A stretch of DNA of 64,000 bases, taken from the NCBI RefSeq assembly GCF_018139145.2, contig NC_059475.1:20402937-20466936 (forward strand), given 5' to 3'. The position numbers and the translations under genes are program-made. Below the pieces are notes generated by a model, which was given only the letters and a program-made list of their open reading frames with translations, ran no database searches and was not told where the DNA came from. The number at the start of each line of letters is the position of its first letter. The stretch's first letter is position 1. Positions 1-15,300 of this stretch are shown here, piece after piece. The DNA is from Gymnogyps californianus. Lineage: Eukaryota; Chordata; Aves; Accipitriformes; Cathartidae.

Positions 1-162
1 AAGAAGCAGATCAAAGCCTACTGAACCTATTACTTTTCTCAGAACACCACACTGGCATGTGCTAACAATTATACTCCAGTACTAAGGACATTTGGAGACC
101 AAGGCAAAAAAAAAAACTGCATGCAGTTCCTTCATAGCCCTCTGCAGTAAGTTTCCATTCAC

Positions 163-395
163 CTGGATCAGCTCCTCCTTGGAATTGAAGTCTGACAGTA
201 TGACATTTTCCCCATCAGAGACCCGCGTCAGGGAAATACCCAAACGTCCCGCTGCAACCTCATGCCCATTCTCTGGCACGGTCTTGGACAGGCAGATCCG
301 AATGATCTTCACCAAGTTGAAAGATGGGTGGAGTGGGCCCAAGAACCTCTTCCGGGCTTCTTTTGACACTCGAATAATGCTGGCGCCAGCCTCAC
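163..395 (-). CDS. PNPLA2: PNPLA2 coding exon 2
   Basis: Runs from the acceptor TTGCAG (401-396) to the donor GTGAAT (162-157) and encodes residues 63-140. The stretches [15 protein letters not shown] and [15 protein letters not shown] are nearly identical to human ATGL. It ends at the ELIQ junction, exactly where the human exon ends. The next exon (beginning at the Asn-Val-Cys-Ser-Gly segment in the human protein) is not present in positions 1-162 and must lie beyond the window. Confidence 0.96.
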
Positions 396-3300
396 CTGCA
401 ACAAGAGAAAGAAAAATGCACCATGAAATCCTAGCAAAACCAGCCTTCTCCTTTACAAAATAAGGCACAGAAAAGCCTCATTCACAGCTTTACTCAGAGG
501 TTTCTCCCCACTGGCTGATACATAACTCAAGATGAGAGGCTATTACGGGCAGTGTTACAGAAGTCATGGAAGTTTGCTGTCTTGGCCCTCACACTCCCCC
601 ATCACAGAGAGCTACCCTCATCTTACATATGTTTTATAAAGTCAAGGAAGATCACATGCATCTCGCTAAGGCTTCACACCTTGTCTTAGATGTTGTTTCA
701 CTGGCCAGTGCAGGGCTGGTGAAAACACACACTAACAAAGACAACAAGGGAGATGCTTTAACAGCTTTGAGCTTATGGCTAAATCCACTTCAAAACATCT
801 TCCACTAAAACTTCTCTAGTAAGCATCTTCTTTTTTCTGACATGAAAAAAAAAGTCATCTGCCTGTAAGCAAAAGTGCCAGTAAAGAGGAATGTCAGTGC
901 TTTCCAGCTAAGTGATCCCAGCTCTGCTGTGAATGTCAGCCACATCTCAGGTGAGCAAGACAGACACTATGCTCCATTAGGGAATCAGTGACTTAGTGCC
1001 TCCTGCAGAGCCTTTGGTGTCCCATCCCTTCTGTGTCCGATTCCACAGCACTAAACTAGGCCCTGATGGCAAGCAGGACTCATGAAGGCATGCCTGCTTT
1101 ACCCTTTCACACAGTGACCCAGCTGCGTTTGGAGGAGAGGAGACATCCCATCTGCACAAAAGGGAAGGCATCTGCTAAGCCCATTATCTCACAGTCACTA
1201 GGAGCCCGATCTGGCAAAAGCATCAGAGCTTTCCAGTTGGAAAGGAGGGATAGGAGAAAACAAAACAAAAACATCAACCCAAGCCAAACTCTCAGTGCCC
1301 AGCATGCTGCCCTTTGCACACAGTGACTGCTGTTTCCACATGCATCTCCTAGCCATGGTGAGATACAAAACAACAGTTCCTCTAAGTACCAGCCAATCAC
1401 TGCACTCCCAGGGCCATCGGGAATATATAGGCAAGAAGAATGTGAGGGGAAGAATTAAAGTAACCAGGAGAAAAGAGACATGCTTTCACAAATTAAAACT
1501 TCTCTCCAACCAAACTGAAGTTCAGTTCCTGGAGAAAGATGAAAGACAGTTTGCAGTTCAAGCCAACTGGAAATCCCTCCCTTTTGCTCTCCCACCCAGT
1601 CTTGCAATTGCAGAAAGCAGGCAGCAGAATGAAAGAATCCAAGTTAGACCCAGGTTAATAAATATAATGGAGATAAGAGCAACAACACCCTCAATGCTAT
1701 GTTGACACATCCCACTCTTTTGCAATATACGTGTGCCAGCAACATGTTTTCCATCAGCACAGCCTGGGAATGCAATTCTGTGCTTAGGAAACCCATTAAC
1801 ACCAGCAGCTCAAGCACGCACAGAACTGGACCCTTGAACATGACCAGAGACTCTGGGGTCAGGATTTTAGGCACTGTGAGGTAGCAACTTAGCAGAAAAT
1901 CCAAGTTCCCCGCTCTGAAGCAATTTTTAGCACTATAATCCCAGTCTTTTGCTCTGTCCTAGTGCAATGTTTAGCAGTCTAATTCTGATCTTACTTACTC
2001 AATTAGCAATAAGCCATTGAGCCCAGCCTGCTCCAGATCGTAGCCACATAGTTCAACATCCTTCCCAACATGAAGGAAGTCAGCCCCACAGAAATTACAT
2101 TTTATCAGCACCATGACATTAGCACTCATAACGCCCCCAAGACACTTTCACATCTGACAAGGGGAGGAAAGACACACAAAGAAACTGCAACAGAGCCAAA
2201 AAACAAATGAATCCTAGCCCAGCACCTTGGCCACACGACCCCAGGAAACTCCACTGCACTGAGTGCATTGCAGGGAGTTGCTGACTTAGCTGAAAATCTC
2301 ATTGGGAGGGTGGGTGTTGAGCATGCAGCTGTGGGGAGACATGCTGTGTGCAAACACCATGCTGGGGGGAGTGTCACCCAAGAGATGGCGCTCAGAGAAA
2401 GATGCTTTCAGACTTGACATCTCAATGCGCAGAAAGATTTGATAGCAATACTGAAAACAACTGCAATTAAATTGAGCTTATGACTGTTTGAGCTAAAATG
2501 TGAGCTGGAAGTTTTTTTTAAGAAAAACAAAACAGCAAAGTCCCAACTATGCCATGAAACAGACTGTCAGCATTTGAGGGGAGACTTCAGTTGCAGCTGC
2601 CTGCTCTATCACCATTTAACAGCCAAAAGGACACAATAAGAATTACTGCTAATTAGAAATTTCATTCTTTGAATACTTCCTAGGTGTTTGTTGGGGTTTT
2701 GGGGGGGGGGGGGTGTTGGTTTTTTGGTTGTTTGTTTGTTTTTAATACATGTGTGAATACATGCATACACACAGGAGCTTCTGAGGCATTTCAAGGGCAC
2801 CTGTGATTCTGTTGGACTTGCTGGCTCACTTGCACCAAAGCTGAGTGCAGAATGGCTCTGTGGGAAGAGACGGGCACAGGGCGATCTGCAACACCACCAG
2901 CTTTCCTGGAAATAAGGCTAGCTGAGGGTTCAGCCAAAGGAGTCAGGTTTACATTGCTAGATCCATGACAGATGACGAGCCCTCTTGGAAATACATTTGG
3001 GAGGAGAGAGAAGAGGTGAGAGTGTTTGTTTTAATTCCGTTACTACCAGAAGTGCTATTCCAGGAAAACCAGCACAAATTCTGCTTGCAGCCTGCCAGAG
3101 GGGGCAGCTGAATAAGAGGTGGTCAAGAGAGACGAGTCCTACAGGGGTCAGCCACAAGCTGTCAATTATTACTAGGACTAGTCCAGTGCCAATTCCAGTC
3201 CACATAAGTTTCCCATGGTTTTTGATGGATCTGGTGATTCAGGACTCAGCGTCATGTGAAGAAGTTAAATTAAGTTCCTCTTCCCTTATTGAGGTATGTA

Positions 3301-6300
3301 TTGAGGGGCAGAGACAATCCCTAATAGTTCATATTGCTTGCTGGGAAAACATTTCATTCTTTTCCCACCATCAATTAATTCAACACTTCTCCCTGTACAG
3401 ATTTACTAAGCCAATATTCCTCTAAAAATTATATTAATAATGTGGAATATTCCATTTTCATTAGAAAAGCCATATCCTCCTCCTTCCCTGCCCCCACCAC
3501 TGCCCCAGTGGGTGTTGTTATACATGAACCTGTATATAGTACTGCAGGGCCATTGTCCTTATCTGAATTTCAGTTGTGATGATGTAAAGGAGCATCAGAC
3601 AGTTGTGTCCTGAACCCCAACCTGTCCCTTGCCAGACAAGGGAGGCCAGCTGCTCCACCTCTGCTGGTTCATCCTGTGATCTTTCTGCAGCAGCTATGAG
3701 GGGCAAGTTAGTGTTACCTGTGGGAAAAAGACCTGAAGGCAGCTGCTAGTTTGCATTTCATTTTTAAGCTATGTCAAGCCATCTTCACGTTAGCTTATTG
3801 ACATAGAAAGATCATTCCCTTAAAGAACTGGCTTTCACCCCCACCAGTCATGCTCAACTCCAAAATAACCCAGTATCTAAGTCTCTACTGCCTTGCGTCC
3901 CCTAAACTGCCCTTCTCTAACCTGAAAAGCATTCAAGCAGCACGTGCTATTTATAACTGTATACAAACACCTCCAGCCACAGCAGCCTGCTGCTACTCTG
4001 CCTCTGGAAAAGGAGAAGAGCTGAAGGTCAGTCACCTAAAACTGATGTTAGCTGGGCTGCTTGGAAGACCCTTAAGTGCAGCTAAGAGCTCCAAGATGAA
4101 ACAGAAAGGCAACTTCAAGCCTGTGCAATGCATTAGGATGAGGACCATCACAAAGGTTAAACGCCCCACAGCAGGAGGGGTGACGAGTGGAGAAAAAGGG
4201 CCTCTTCAGATCCACATCTTCAGCAGCGGGGCTTTTGCACCAAGGGCACCATGACGCCCTCCTATTGACGTTAGACCACACTGATATCCATTTGCCAGCC
4301 AGCAAAAGGACAGTTGACCCATCAAGTATTTCAAGTGGAAAAAAAAGCCTAAGACACAAACAAAAATAGGGCAGAGCAGGCTGAAGAGGGAGAGGGGCAT
4401 TCTGGACATTCCACCCAGCAGCTCCTGTGACTGCTCACCCATGACGCTGCAGCTCTCTCTGGAAGAGCTCCATGTCAGCACAAAGATCACCCTCTGCGCC
4501 AGTGACATTCCTGCTCCCTGGCTAGTGCAGCAGTAAACAGGATGCAAGCTTAAAGGAAAGGCTCTCCAACAGGGATGGAGAACAGAGAATGGCGCAGACA
4601 GTTAAGGGATTTAGGGACAGCATCTCCTGTCCCTGCTGGTAGGAGGCACAGACAGGTCACACCCCAGATGCCACACCTCGCCTGGACTACTGGGGGCAGG
4701 CAGGGAACTGTGCAGATCCTCATTAAGCCTGCTTCTCATTCAACACCAACAAGAACTCAAATGGACTCCTTCCTACATATCAGCAACACAGGAGGCACCA
4801 CTCCTCTTTCTCCTCAGTCCCATTACCCAGCTAAGGCTCCAGACTGGCCAGACACACCAATACCAAAAGCTTTGAAAGGAAGCCAGCTAGCAGAAGGAAG
4901 TGCAGGTGCTTTTAACATTCCTCCAGCACCCTGAGAGCCCAATGCCTTGTTAGTTTGGGATGGCATGACCAAGCTATTTTGACTGCAAGATTATCAGGAC
5001 AGCAGCCACCTCCTGTGTACTGTAACCAGGGATCTCATTCTGGAGCTGCTTAAGTTCTGCTTAGCTATCTGTTCAAGCGATGTTTGTGTGATACTCAGCA
5101 CAGATGCTCCCTGCAGGAGTCCCCAGCTGCAATCTTCACACTTCGCTTTCAACTCAGATGGTTGCTGAGCATCACTGGAGTTCTCGTGTTTCCCATTGGT
5201 AGATCCCAGTCCAGATCTGAACTTCAGAATAGGATGAGTCAGAAGGAATTTACTAGCATGATCTCCCTGAAGGTTAATTTAGCTTGGTTGCCTGTCCCTT
5301 GCTATTTCAGCTGTTTCTGCACCTCATCCATGGAAGACCTAAAAGCCAGTCTCTAATGATGAGCACAGGTTTCAGGAGAGCTGTCCCGTGTTCTTCCTGG
5401 GCACAAATCCCCAAGCTGCTCCAGCTCAGCACACACAGCTCCTGCACCTGCCTCTTCTCCGAGTACTGAGAGTAAGCAATGCACGTGCCTTCCCTGCCTG
5501 GCCTCTCCCAGGAGATGGTACAGTCCTAATTACAACACAGTCCTGTCACCAGCCCAAAAACGTAAGGCTGTAAACAAGAGGCACTGAAACAAAAGTTTGC
5601 AAGCTGACATCTAGAAAATAATTAACAGAGAACTTTATTGGATGTTTCCTCACAGCTAGGTAGCTCAGACTGCCAGAAAATGCCCATTTGTTCACCCCAA
5701 GGAGCATTGCATAGCAATGCGCTGGTGACCCAAGGACAACCCCAATTCTTGTGGACAATGACCTCAGTTTGTGAAAGATCCCACTGCTTGGCTGGACTTC
5801 TGTTCCTCTTCCTACACTCATGCTGAAGCAACCCGGTTTCCACTCATTGTCCCAAGAGAGCAAGAACCAGACAGACCTTCAGCTGAGCTAAGCTGAACAA
5901 AGGCAGACTTGTCCTGAATGGGAACCTGACCCAAGATGTTCTCCGACTGCCTATCAGCGAGGCTGGATGGATGTCAAAGGCAGGCCCAACAACAAATTCA
6001 TGCCAGCAGGAAATAAAGCGAGAGCAATATCTTATGATCTGCCCTGATGAGACATTTTCAGGTGACAGGTGTACCCCACAGCTGGTGACAGCTCTAATTT
6101 CAGTGTGAAATCCTGGACAGGTGCCTAAAAGCATTGGGTGTGGAAAGGATAACTACCCCTCACTTGCCAGAAGTTGTATAACTCCCACTATTTAACACAA
6201 AGAAAACCTGCCCATTTTTAAACATTTCAGGCTGGGGGATGGCAGCTAGCAGTGGAGCCTTTAAAGGCACCAGTTCTTTTCACATCTGTGCATGTCTTCC

Positions 6301-9300
6301 TGTAAGCCAGTAATATTGGGAAACATCATGTACCAGAACAAACTGTTCTTCTGGGACTTCCCTAATTTTTGTTGTTCTAAGGTATATTTATTTTATTTAT
6401 ATTTATATTAAGGTTTTCACTCAGTCCTGCTCTCCTACTATTTTGCCATCAGATAAGAAACAGCTCAGCTGACTTGGCTCCAAATAAGAGATACAGGAAG
6501 GAAGCTTTTCTTTCTTTTTTTTGGTGATACATAGGTGGCAAACACAACTCCCCACACAACACAGACCCACTCAGTCTGCAGACAGCCCTACTGCTTGACC
6601 GGCTGTTCCCTGTGGCAGGTAACCCTTCCCATCAGGGGCTCTGTCCAGCGATTCAACCCCAGAGCTCAACAAGCAAATGATTTTCAAAGGCAGTTTCTTA
6701 GAAAGCCCGGCCACTGGCTGTAAATAATGGTCTTTCTCCCCCTTTGCTCAAGAGTGAGGAGCACTGATACATACCCTATCAGAGTAACTCTTAGGGATCC
6801 CTATCAGACTACGGTAAGCAACACCTATTCTGACCTTACAGGTGGGGCAGGTGGAAACACTGAGAGGAAGAAACAGCTTTTCAAGTAGGGCCAGCTCTCG
6901 CAGCCAGAGGCAGATGCTGAAGGAAGGGCTCAGCCCACAACACTTTCTGGCTCAGATTCTCAGTGCTCAGCATTGCAAAGTCTAGACACAAAAAGTGCCA
7001 AGATGCAGCCTGCAGCAGGAGGGCTAAGTAAATCCACATCACCTGCAACTGCTTCAGAGCCAGAAGCCTCCCTCTTATTAACATGTTTGTCCCCAAGATG
7101 TTTGCTTTTCTATTTCAAGTAAAATTTGGGAAAAAAGCAAAGAGCTGTTGGTCACTTTATCTGTTTAAATAAAGCCAAACAAAAAGGAGCCATTTTTCCC
7201 CTTTGAGCCAAAAGAGATCGTTATTTTGTGTGCTCTAGATACCAGTTAATAGACGAACCGGAACTATTGCCACATCCTGGATATGGGGAGCATAAGGAGA
7301 AGATGTGCTTTTAACTTGCCTGAGTTTTTTTCCTCTTGCACAGAGCAGCTCACTAGGCAGCCCACAGTGACTGCTGCCTGCCTGTTCACCCACTGGTACC
7401 TACAGGGTAGGACCCTCATGCAAGCCAAAGTGCAGTTGCACAATTCATACCTCCTCTCACCTTAAGGCAGGTTGCTCTGCTTTGTACAGAAGCAAAAAGG
7501 CTTTGGGAGAACAGGCACAAGAGCTGCCAGGCTTGATTACATCTCTAAGCTAAACCTTTGCACTGGACTTAATGTAGTGTTGGCACATCAAAGCCTCACC
7601 GGACAACCGACGTTCTGCAAGCTGAGGCCTACTTTCTTTCTGTGGCCAGGACAGGAGTGTTTATTTTTGCAACACAAATCAGAAAACAGTGCAGCTGCTA
7701 CTGCGAAACAATCAATAGCAAGGCCAAGAGGCAGCTCAGTTCAGGCAGACAGCCAGGATCATTCTCTGTCACAACCACAACAGCAATCCCCACTAGCGTA
7801 ATCTTTCTCCACTGTAATTCCCTAATACGAGGCTTAATGCTGCATTTCTGTTCATTGCATTAGAGAGAAATTAAATGGTGAAACAGCACATGAAAAGGAA
7901 AAGTTGCTCAGGACCCCAGGTGAGCTGTACTGAAAGCCACGTCCTGTCCTCATCCATCCACCAATTCCTGTCAATGCTATAGTGCAACTCAAACTGCATG
8001 GGGTGACAAGAAAACGGGATTCACAGAGTAAGAGAAGGTGCAGCTCAGATCCCTGGTGCTCACTCTGAGCCAGAGCAATGCTGGGTTTGGGGTAATTTTT
8101 TTAAAAGCAACTATGCAGCAAGAGAAAGCTCGTGGAGGGGAGAAACAGACGAAAAAACATGTTGTAATAATGTGAAATTGCCTTTCTCCTCTGCCCTGCA
8201 CAGAGGCAGAAGTGGAACCACATCCAGCTCTCGCTTTATTCATCCGAGTGAAAACCACTAACACAAAAAGTCTCCAGTAGTTGTTATTCTGAACAGGAAC
8301 TGGTGCAGAAGGATCAAGTCTCACCCACAGGCACGATGTTACACACACACACTCCATACTCACTTCTCAGGGTCAGTTTCCAGGATGGCACCACACACCT
8401 AGAGAAAGAGTGCACTGTTTCCACTTCACAGGGGAGGTATTACTAGAGGTAAGAAGCTTTGGAAAAAGAGAGATCAGTGCTACAGGACAGTAGATACCTT
8501 TGCCAGCCACCTGCACCACAGGTCCATGAAAACAAAAAGTGGAGCGAGCAGTCATCATTTCTATTTCCAGAGCCTGAAGAAATAGCTGCCACTCCAGCAT
8601 CCCTTCAGCTTTATCACACACTAGCCATTACCCTCAGCTGGCTCACCAACACCAAAGCAAGGCCCACACACAGCTTTTGGTGGCTTTCAGTCTAACCTCT
8701 GCTGAATGCTCTCCTGCATGCTTGCAGACAGTGATTGTTTTGTGTTCACCAGAGATGTCACCTGAGACATGGCTGGCTCTGTCACGCAGAAAAGAGCAGC
8801 CTGTCTCCTTTCTCCCCAACCTTTCTCACTGTATACTTGTGTGGCTGCTAAAGCCCTGGCACAGAATGAAAGGAATAGCCCTGAGGTCCTCCAATGGCCC
8901 TCAGCCTGCATCATGCCCAGCTCCCTCATGCTTGCACAGCTAGCCAACTGCTCCAATCCATGCCAAGCACCTGGCTGTGCACCTGCGAGCACGCTGCTTG
9001 CTGTGTCCGCTTTGCCCTTCCATCTCACACAGGCATGTTAAGTGTCACCTTACACCCCTGAACTCTTCCCCACAAGCCATGGCATGAGTGGAGCAGGCTA
9101 CAGCAAGGAAGTGAGAATGAGAAGCTTCATTCCAAAGCAGTCCTCAGAAGAGAGGCATGGGCATTTTGCTCTAGAAGGAATCTCATTTGATGAAGCAGCT
9201 TATCTGGGAACCATCTTCAGGCAGACCACAAGGCAAGCTGCATTCCTTGGGAGCCATGACACAAGAATATCTGGAGACTGATGTTACCTTTCTTCCACGT

Positions 9301-12300
9301 ACATCAGCAGTGGTCCCCAGTCACAACTCCCAGGCATCAAGATGACGTGGGTTCTGAAAACCGTGTGAGCAGGACAGGAGCTACTCAGAGAGTTGCAAAG
9401 ACCCCTGCAAGGGAAGAGCCTCTGCTCAACCCTTCCTGCAAGGCTGAGCAGTGTACAAGCAAGGAGAGCAGCAAGACAGGTGTAGCAATGTCCACCTGAA
9501 GCTCACATACAGAATGAACTCTTCTGTGTGCAGAAGTATGGCTAGTAGTTAAATGGTTAGTTTGCTCCCATAAAGAAGTTTTTACCAATCCCACTATATA
9601 AGAACATTGGGCTAGATAAAGCAATGTAACTCCCCTTGTGCTGACAGCCCACTCTGAAACAGGGCTCTAACTTTCTCCATGCATGTCATAACTATGGCAG
9701 CCTGAATCCACACCCTGCCTCCATGACACACTGCAATAACTCTTTTGCCAGGCCCAGCCCTGAATCAGCAGCGTTCAATGAAGCCCGCAAGAGCAGCTCT
9801 TGTAATTAAGATATATAAAGGGCTCCCCGATTCATTTACACCCTCAGATGCCACCTCCTCTACTTCAGGATGCTAAACTAGGTAATCCACAGGAGTGGCA
9901 GCTCAGAGACACTGCCAGAGCCACCAACACTAAAATGGTACTCAGTCCTTTAAATCCTAACCCAAAAGGCTCCCAAAACCAGTATCTATCCAAACAAACT
10001 GCAGTGTCTGAAGAGGAAGAGAATGGTTCATTCTCAGAAGAAATCCTCTAGACACGGCATAGCCAAAAGCCTGGGAAACAGCTGCCCAAGACACCTCATG
10101 AAGCTTGCTGATTCCAGAGGACTTGTCAGACAGAAGCCATCAATGTAGATTTGGCCTTCATCTGTACCAGAAAGCACCACAGTTTCAGGTCTGGGCAAGT
10201 GCCAGAGGGTAGCAGAAAACCCTGGGTTCTACTAAAACTACCAGCTTCCCCAACTGACATATCCCAAGCACCAAGAACAAAGTGCACACCACCCGCCCAG
10301 ACTCGTCACCACTGGGATCGCATGGAGCTTGGCTTGTTCTGAGCCTTTCCGCAGGGGGGAGTCCCTTTCTCCAGGAACACTGAGGGCAGCTCTCTCAGAC
10401 ACACTGTACCGCAGAGCAGCACAAACCCAGGGACAGGATCAGGCCTGTCACAAGCAGCTATTGTATCACAAGTGCCAAACTCTCTCATCCCTTCCTTCGG
10501 CCTTTGTAGCTACAACAGGCAGAGCTACAACAATCTCCAGCACCTTTTCTACACTCCCAGGCTCAACAATTCCCTCCCTTCTATGTGCTCCTTGGAAGGG
10601 ATTTTCTACTGCCCCAGAGCCTATCACTTGCAGGACACATTCTGCCTTTTCCCAAGGACATAGATTTATTTAGGGCCTTCTACATGGAGTCATTTCCTCT
10701 ACTGCTCCTTTTCACCAGCTCTTACTCTCTCTGGTGCCTTATGCCTGCTTGACAAGGAAGACAGCCCAAGGCAAATACACATACAGGGACTCCCTCGACT
10801 CCCAGATTCTTGAAGGGACATCCTGACTTTCACCTCAAGTCCCAGGAACACTTACCAGAAAGAAAGAGGCTGAGTGTCAGAGCTGGGCAACAGAAGTGTA
10901 GAAGTGCAGAAGATTCAATGGGAAAGTGGTGGCCAGTTTGATATCCAGCCAGCAGCAGGGTTTGCCTCATGGAGAGCAAGGTGGTCAGGAGTCACCCGCT
11001 CACACTGCTCCTTGGAGTAGGAGACTTCTGAGCTTTTGCAAAGGCCCTGGAATTAGGAGACTTGTCCATTCCCAGCTCTGAAAAGAAGGAATGCTGACCA
11101 AATTACCATTTCTCCAGACCTTGCATGGTCCTCTTAAATACAGTACAAAGCAAGCACAGCAGAGTTGAAAATCCTCTCCAGCCAAGCCAGTGAACATTTC
11201 ATCCCTGCTCCATGGAGGGCACAGAGGGAAACGTGGAGAAGCCCAGAATGAGCAGGGGGCTAGCATCAGAGGACAGTTATTCCCAAGCCCACTGCGCTGG
11301 CAGGCAGCACAGCCCTCTGACACACAGGAAACAAACACCATCAGCTACTGGACATGCAGGCAGAGCTGCTGTAACCACTACAGCAGCGGGAGGGTGGAAC
11401 TGGAAGACAGCGCAAGGAATCTAAGGAAGGTTTTTGATTTATCAGGACTAAACTTAACTTCCAAACATAATCAATAACCAGACATAGGACCCTGAAGAAC
11501 ATACAACAACTTCTCATATTTTATAGGGATGACTTGCAGGTGCTTTGAAGAGTTTTGGGAGATAACAGGCAGAAAGAAGTGGAACAGCCTGGACATCTAC
11601 AAGTTCAAGAGAGATGCTGAAATTATGGGTCAGAAGAATGACCATGCAAAGACCACTTGTCCTGTTGCCACTGACACTGCACAGCTGCTGCTGTGGCTGA
11701 CGGAGCAAGGCTGGGCACTAAGCTGCTCTGCACACCTACTATCTGTGTGGGCTGACAAAAGAATAAACACATGCATTGCTATGACTATGTTTTTCGCTAA
11801 GAGTGGCTGCTTGGCTTCTCTTGCATTCAACCAATAAGATGCCTGCAAGAGCGCCTTTCCTCACGGGAACTTCCTTATTACAGCCAGGCAGACAGCAGGA
11901 ACAAGCTCCTTCCCTCTCAGCAAAAGGTATTGCAGGGCGCTCCAGCTGCTTGGCTGCCAGCTTACTCATCTGGACACCAGAGCCTGCAGCCCTGTGACTG
12001 CTGATGGCACTGATCCAGCCGCAGCAGCTTCTCCACCAAGCCAGTGAACATTTCCGACTATTTCAGCACAGAACATCCCCCCACCCACCTCTATTTTCCA
12101 CCAGAGAAAGAAGCAGCAGCTTTACCGCTTCCAGGGAGCGCCCCGTGAATTACATCCACATCTCCATGTATGTACATAAGGGTGCCTCACCTTCCATTGA
12201 CTGGGCTGGGGCTGCTGAGCTCAACAACTTTTTCCCCAGCTAGGGCCTCTGCAGGAGATACAAATAATCTCCTGTGCAGGGAGGGACTCGAGTTTTGAGA

Positions 12301-15300
12301 GGCCACAGATGCTATGAAGCTCTCCTTCGTGTACCTAGGCAGATCTATAGATCTCTTCACACAGCCACGCATCACATATACTTCCCGTAGGATAAGCTTC
12401 ACGCTTTGGCCAGCATAAACTGGCATTGCTCTGAGGACTCCATAGAGACTAAGCTGATTTATTTCCCCCTCTCAATCTGGGATTTGGTGTTAGACTCCAC
12501 ACACACAGAGAAAATCTCCGTGACCAGTCCTTAAGCCTTTGCATGCACATAATCAAATTTCAGGAGCACAACATTTAAGACGCTGCTATCGTTCATCATT
12601 TCAATTTCAAAAGGTAAAAAGAGGGTTTGTTTGTTGGTTTGGTTTTTTTTCCTCCTGCTACCCAATGGAAAAAGTCTCTACAGTTCAGCAGCCTGTTTCC
12701 TGGTGGTCACATGGTGACAGCTGACAAGCAAACCTGAATGTCAAACAACTGTTACTCCATCTCAGGTCGAGCCTGAGACAGAGTCCTGGCTAAGATGCTA
12801 GTTAGGAAAAAAAAAAAATCCTGTAAACAACCCAGGAGAAGCTCTCCAAAGAACATCCCAAACAACACTGCTCAATCGAGCAAATATATGGCCTCCTTTC
12901 TGTATTCTTAGTACTAGAAGCATCCCCTCAGCTTGCTTTGTCATTTTCTGCTGACATTCTCATGCTTTAGGAGAACAGCTAACTCCCACAGATGGGGGTT
13001 TGATAGCCAGCTTTGCCTCTGACAGCAGAACCCATCTCTTCCCCCCAAAAAAGAAGCAATTCAGCAGTTTCAGCCCACCCTCAGATAAGAGCTGTATAGG
13101 ACAATATTCACGTGCTACACAGACAATTGAGATGCTGTTGCTTAACTGTGAGTCACAAGCACAGTCCAAGACCTTAGCATCAGCTCAAAAACAGCTTTTC
13201 AGTGATTACAGGTTCACATCTCATCATTCATCCAGGCTGCTACACTTCCAAAGCAGGCACACCAAATCCCATACAGCTCACCAGAGTGAGATGATTCAAG
13301 ACCCTTAACAAAAATATATCCCCTACACTGTATTAAATATTTAAGAATCCAACAGCAGCTGCATTTCAGCATTACTCGTGACTGAAAAAGGACAGTCTTG
13401 TCATGTCACATAAGCCAGTTTTACTCATCCAGGCCAGTGACTTAAGGATTTATTCACACAGGTAAGCATCCTCAGAGCTCGAGGCCTAGAGTTTGTGAAA
13501 AGCTGCAGGATTTGAGGTATGTATAAGGAGGAGACTGCAAAGCCAGCACAAAAGGACTTTTCACTTGCTTGGCACATAAAGGTGCATTTCCTGGTGTGCT
13601 GGACTCCAACAGCCCCAAGAGAAGACACAGGCATGACAGAAGGCCATTTCCCAGAAAACCCTCAGGACAAGAAGTGATTCATGCTACGACACTGCAGTAT
13701 GCACAATCAAGTAACTGGTAAACATGTGAGACTTTGCCCGATGCACCTTGATAGCCACACAGATTATTCTAGTGGAAAAAAAAGCAATACTTTTTCATGC
13801 AAGTGAACAGAAGAACCTCAAAGCTGGAGAGAGCACTTCAGATGCAGGACAATACCACTGTTGTAGTCCTGGAGAATAAATCCAAGATCCCTACAACTTA
13901 ATCGTAAAGTGCTTAACAAGAGCTAGGCGAGGTCATATCAGACCATAAATACGTCCTGGCCTCTTATTTAGAAATAAGGTCCTCTGCCTAGTTAATATGC
14001 ATGCCCAATGTTGTTTTATTTGGTATTCTCAAATGCGCCTTTGAAGCCCACAGTGAGCTCTCAAGGCTGCAGATCATTTGGTCAGGGCTTTCAGTTCAGT
14101 GTTAGCCCACAGCAAAGCCTTACTGCCATATACAAATGATGACAGTGTGGTTTTAATTCAGGGAGAAGGCAGAATCAGCTCAGAGGCAAGCTGAACAGAG
14201 GCAAAGGCCAGAAGGGAAGAGCTGGAAAAGAAACCACTAAGTGGGATCTTACACTCTGAAGTCCAGGAAAATTTCTGTTCTCTCTGATCAGGGTCTAAAA
14301 GGATCAGAATCAAAGAAAAACCCCAAGGAAGAGGTTTTGCCATTCCTCTCCAGGAAGTATTTATCTTTGTGCAGTAGAGTCTCATTGAGTTCAGAGCCAC
14401 GTACAGATGCATGAAGGCACTAACCTTATCTACACACAGCCAAATAAGCAATGCTTCTGCAAAATTCAACTTGCTTGTCAACCATCAAGAGACACTATTT
14501 TAGCATTCCAATTTGATGGACAGGGCAACAGACAGCAGTTGCCATGAGCTTCAAAGCCTACAGGCTATTACACCTACTCTCAGACAGAAACCAGCTGCAC
14601 GGCAAACACAGGTACTCAGGATCCTACAACAGCCTGTACTAAGATGAACCGCTCTCCTAGTACAGGCTGCAGCTGTACCTTCTGCCCTGTCCTCTTCTCT
14701 ATGATTTCATTCTAACCCCTGGACCTCAGCCTGGAATCTGCGCTGTCAGGAGGGTTTACAACAGGGACAAAGTGCAGCAATACCATGCCCCAACCAAGCA
14801 CCTCCTTTGCTTTTACTTTCAGAAGTCAGCTCTCTTGCCTTACAGCTGCTCTCTACCCAGGATATATGCCAGCCACACAGGCAGAGCCAAAAGAAAACTA
14901 TCCCAGAAAAGTTAAACTTAAGACAGAATTTGAACACCCAGGATCCAAGCCTTAGCTGGCTTTAAGCAGCATGGTTTGCCCTCTTTCAGGAGGGAGGTGA
15001 ATGCTGCCTAGAAGGCGGCCCCTAACTCAGTCCTCTTCATCATGCTTCCTTGTACCTCATAGGGAGTGGGAAAACCTATTCTAATCCTGATTCACAGAAA
15101 GCTCTCTACCAGGCTAGGTAACTCCCTGAGAGCAACGCCAGCACACCGTGGATGCTCTGGACATATAAATAGCAAGAACAAGGTAGACGTGATAACAGAC
15201 TTGCTCAGCACTATAATGGCATCTGAGCAGGGCAAAGGATTTGGGCACTACTGCCAGCCTGTCTCATGTTTGTGCAACACCTCCAAGTAGCACAGGGACC

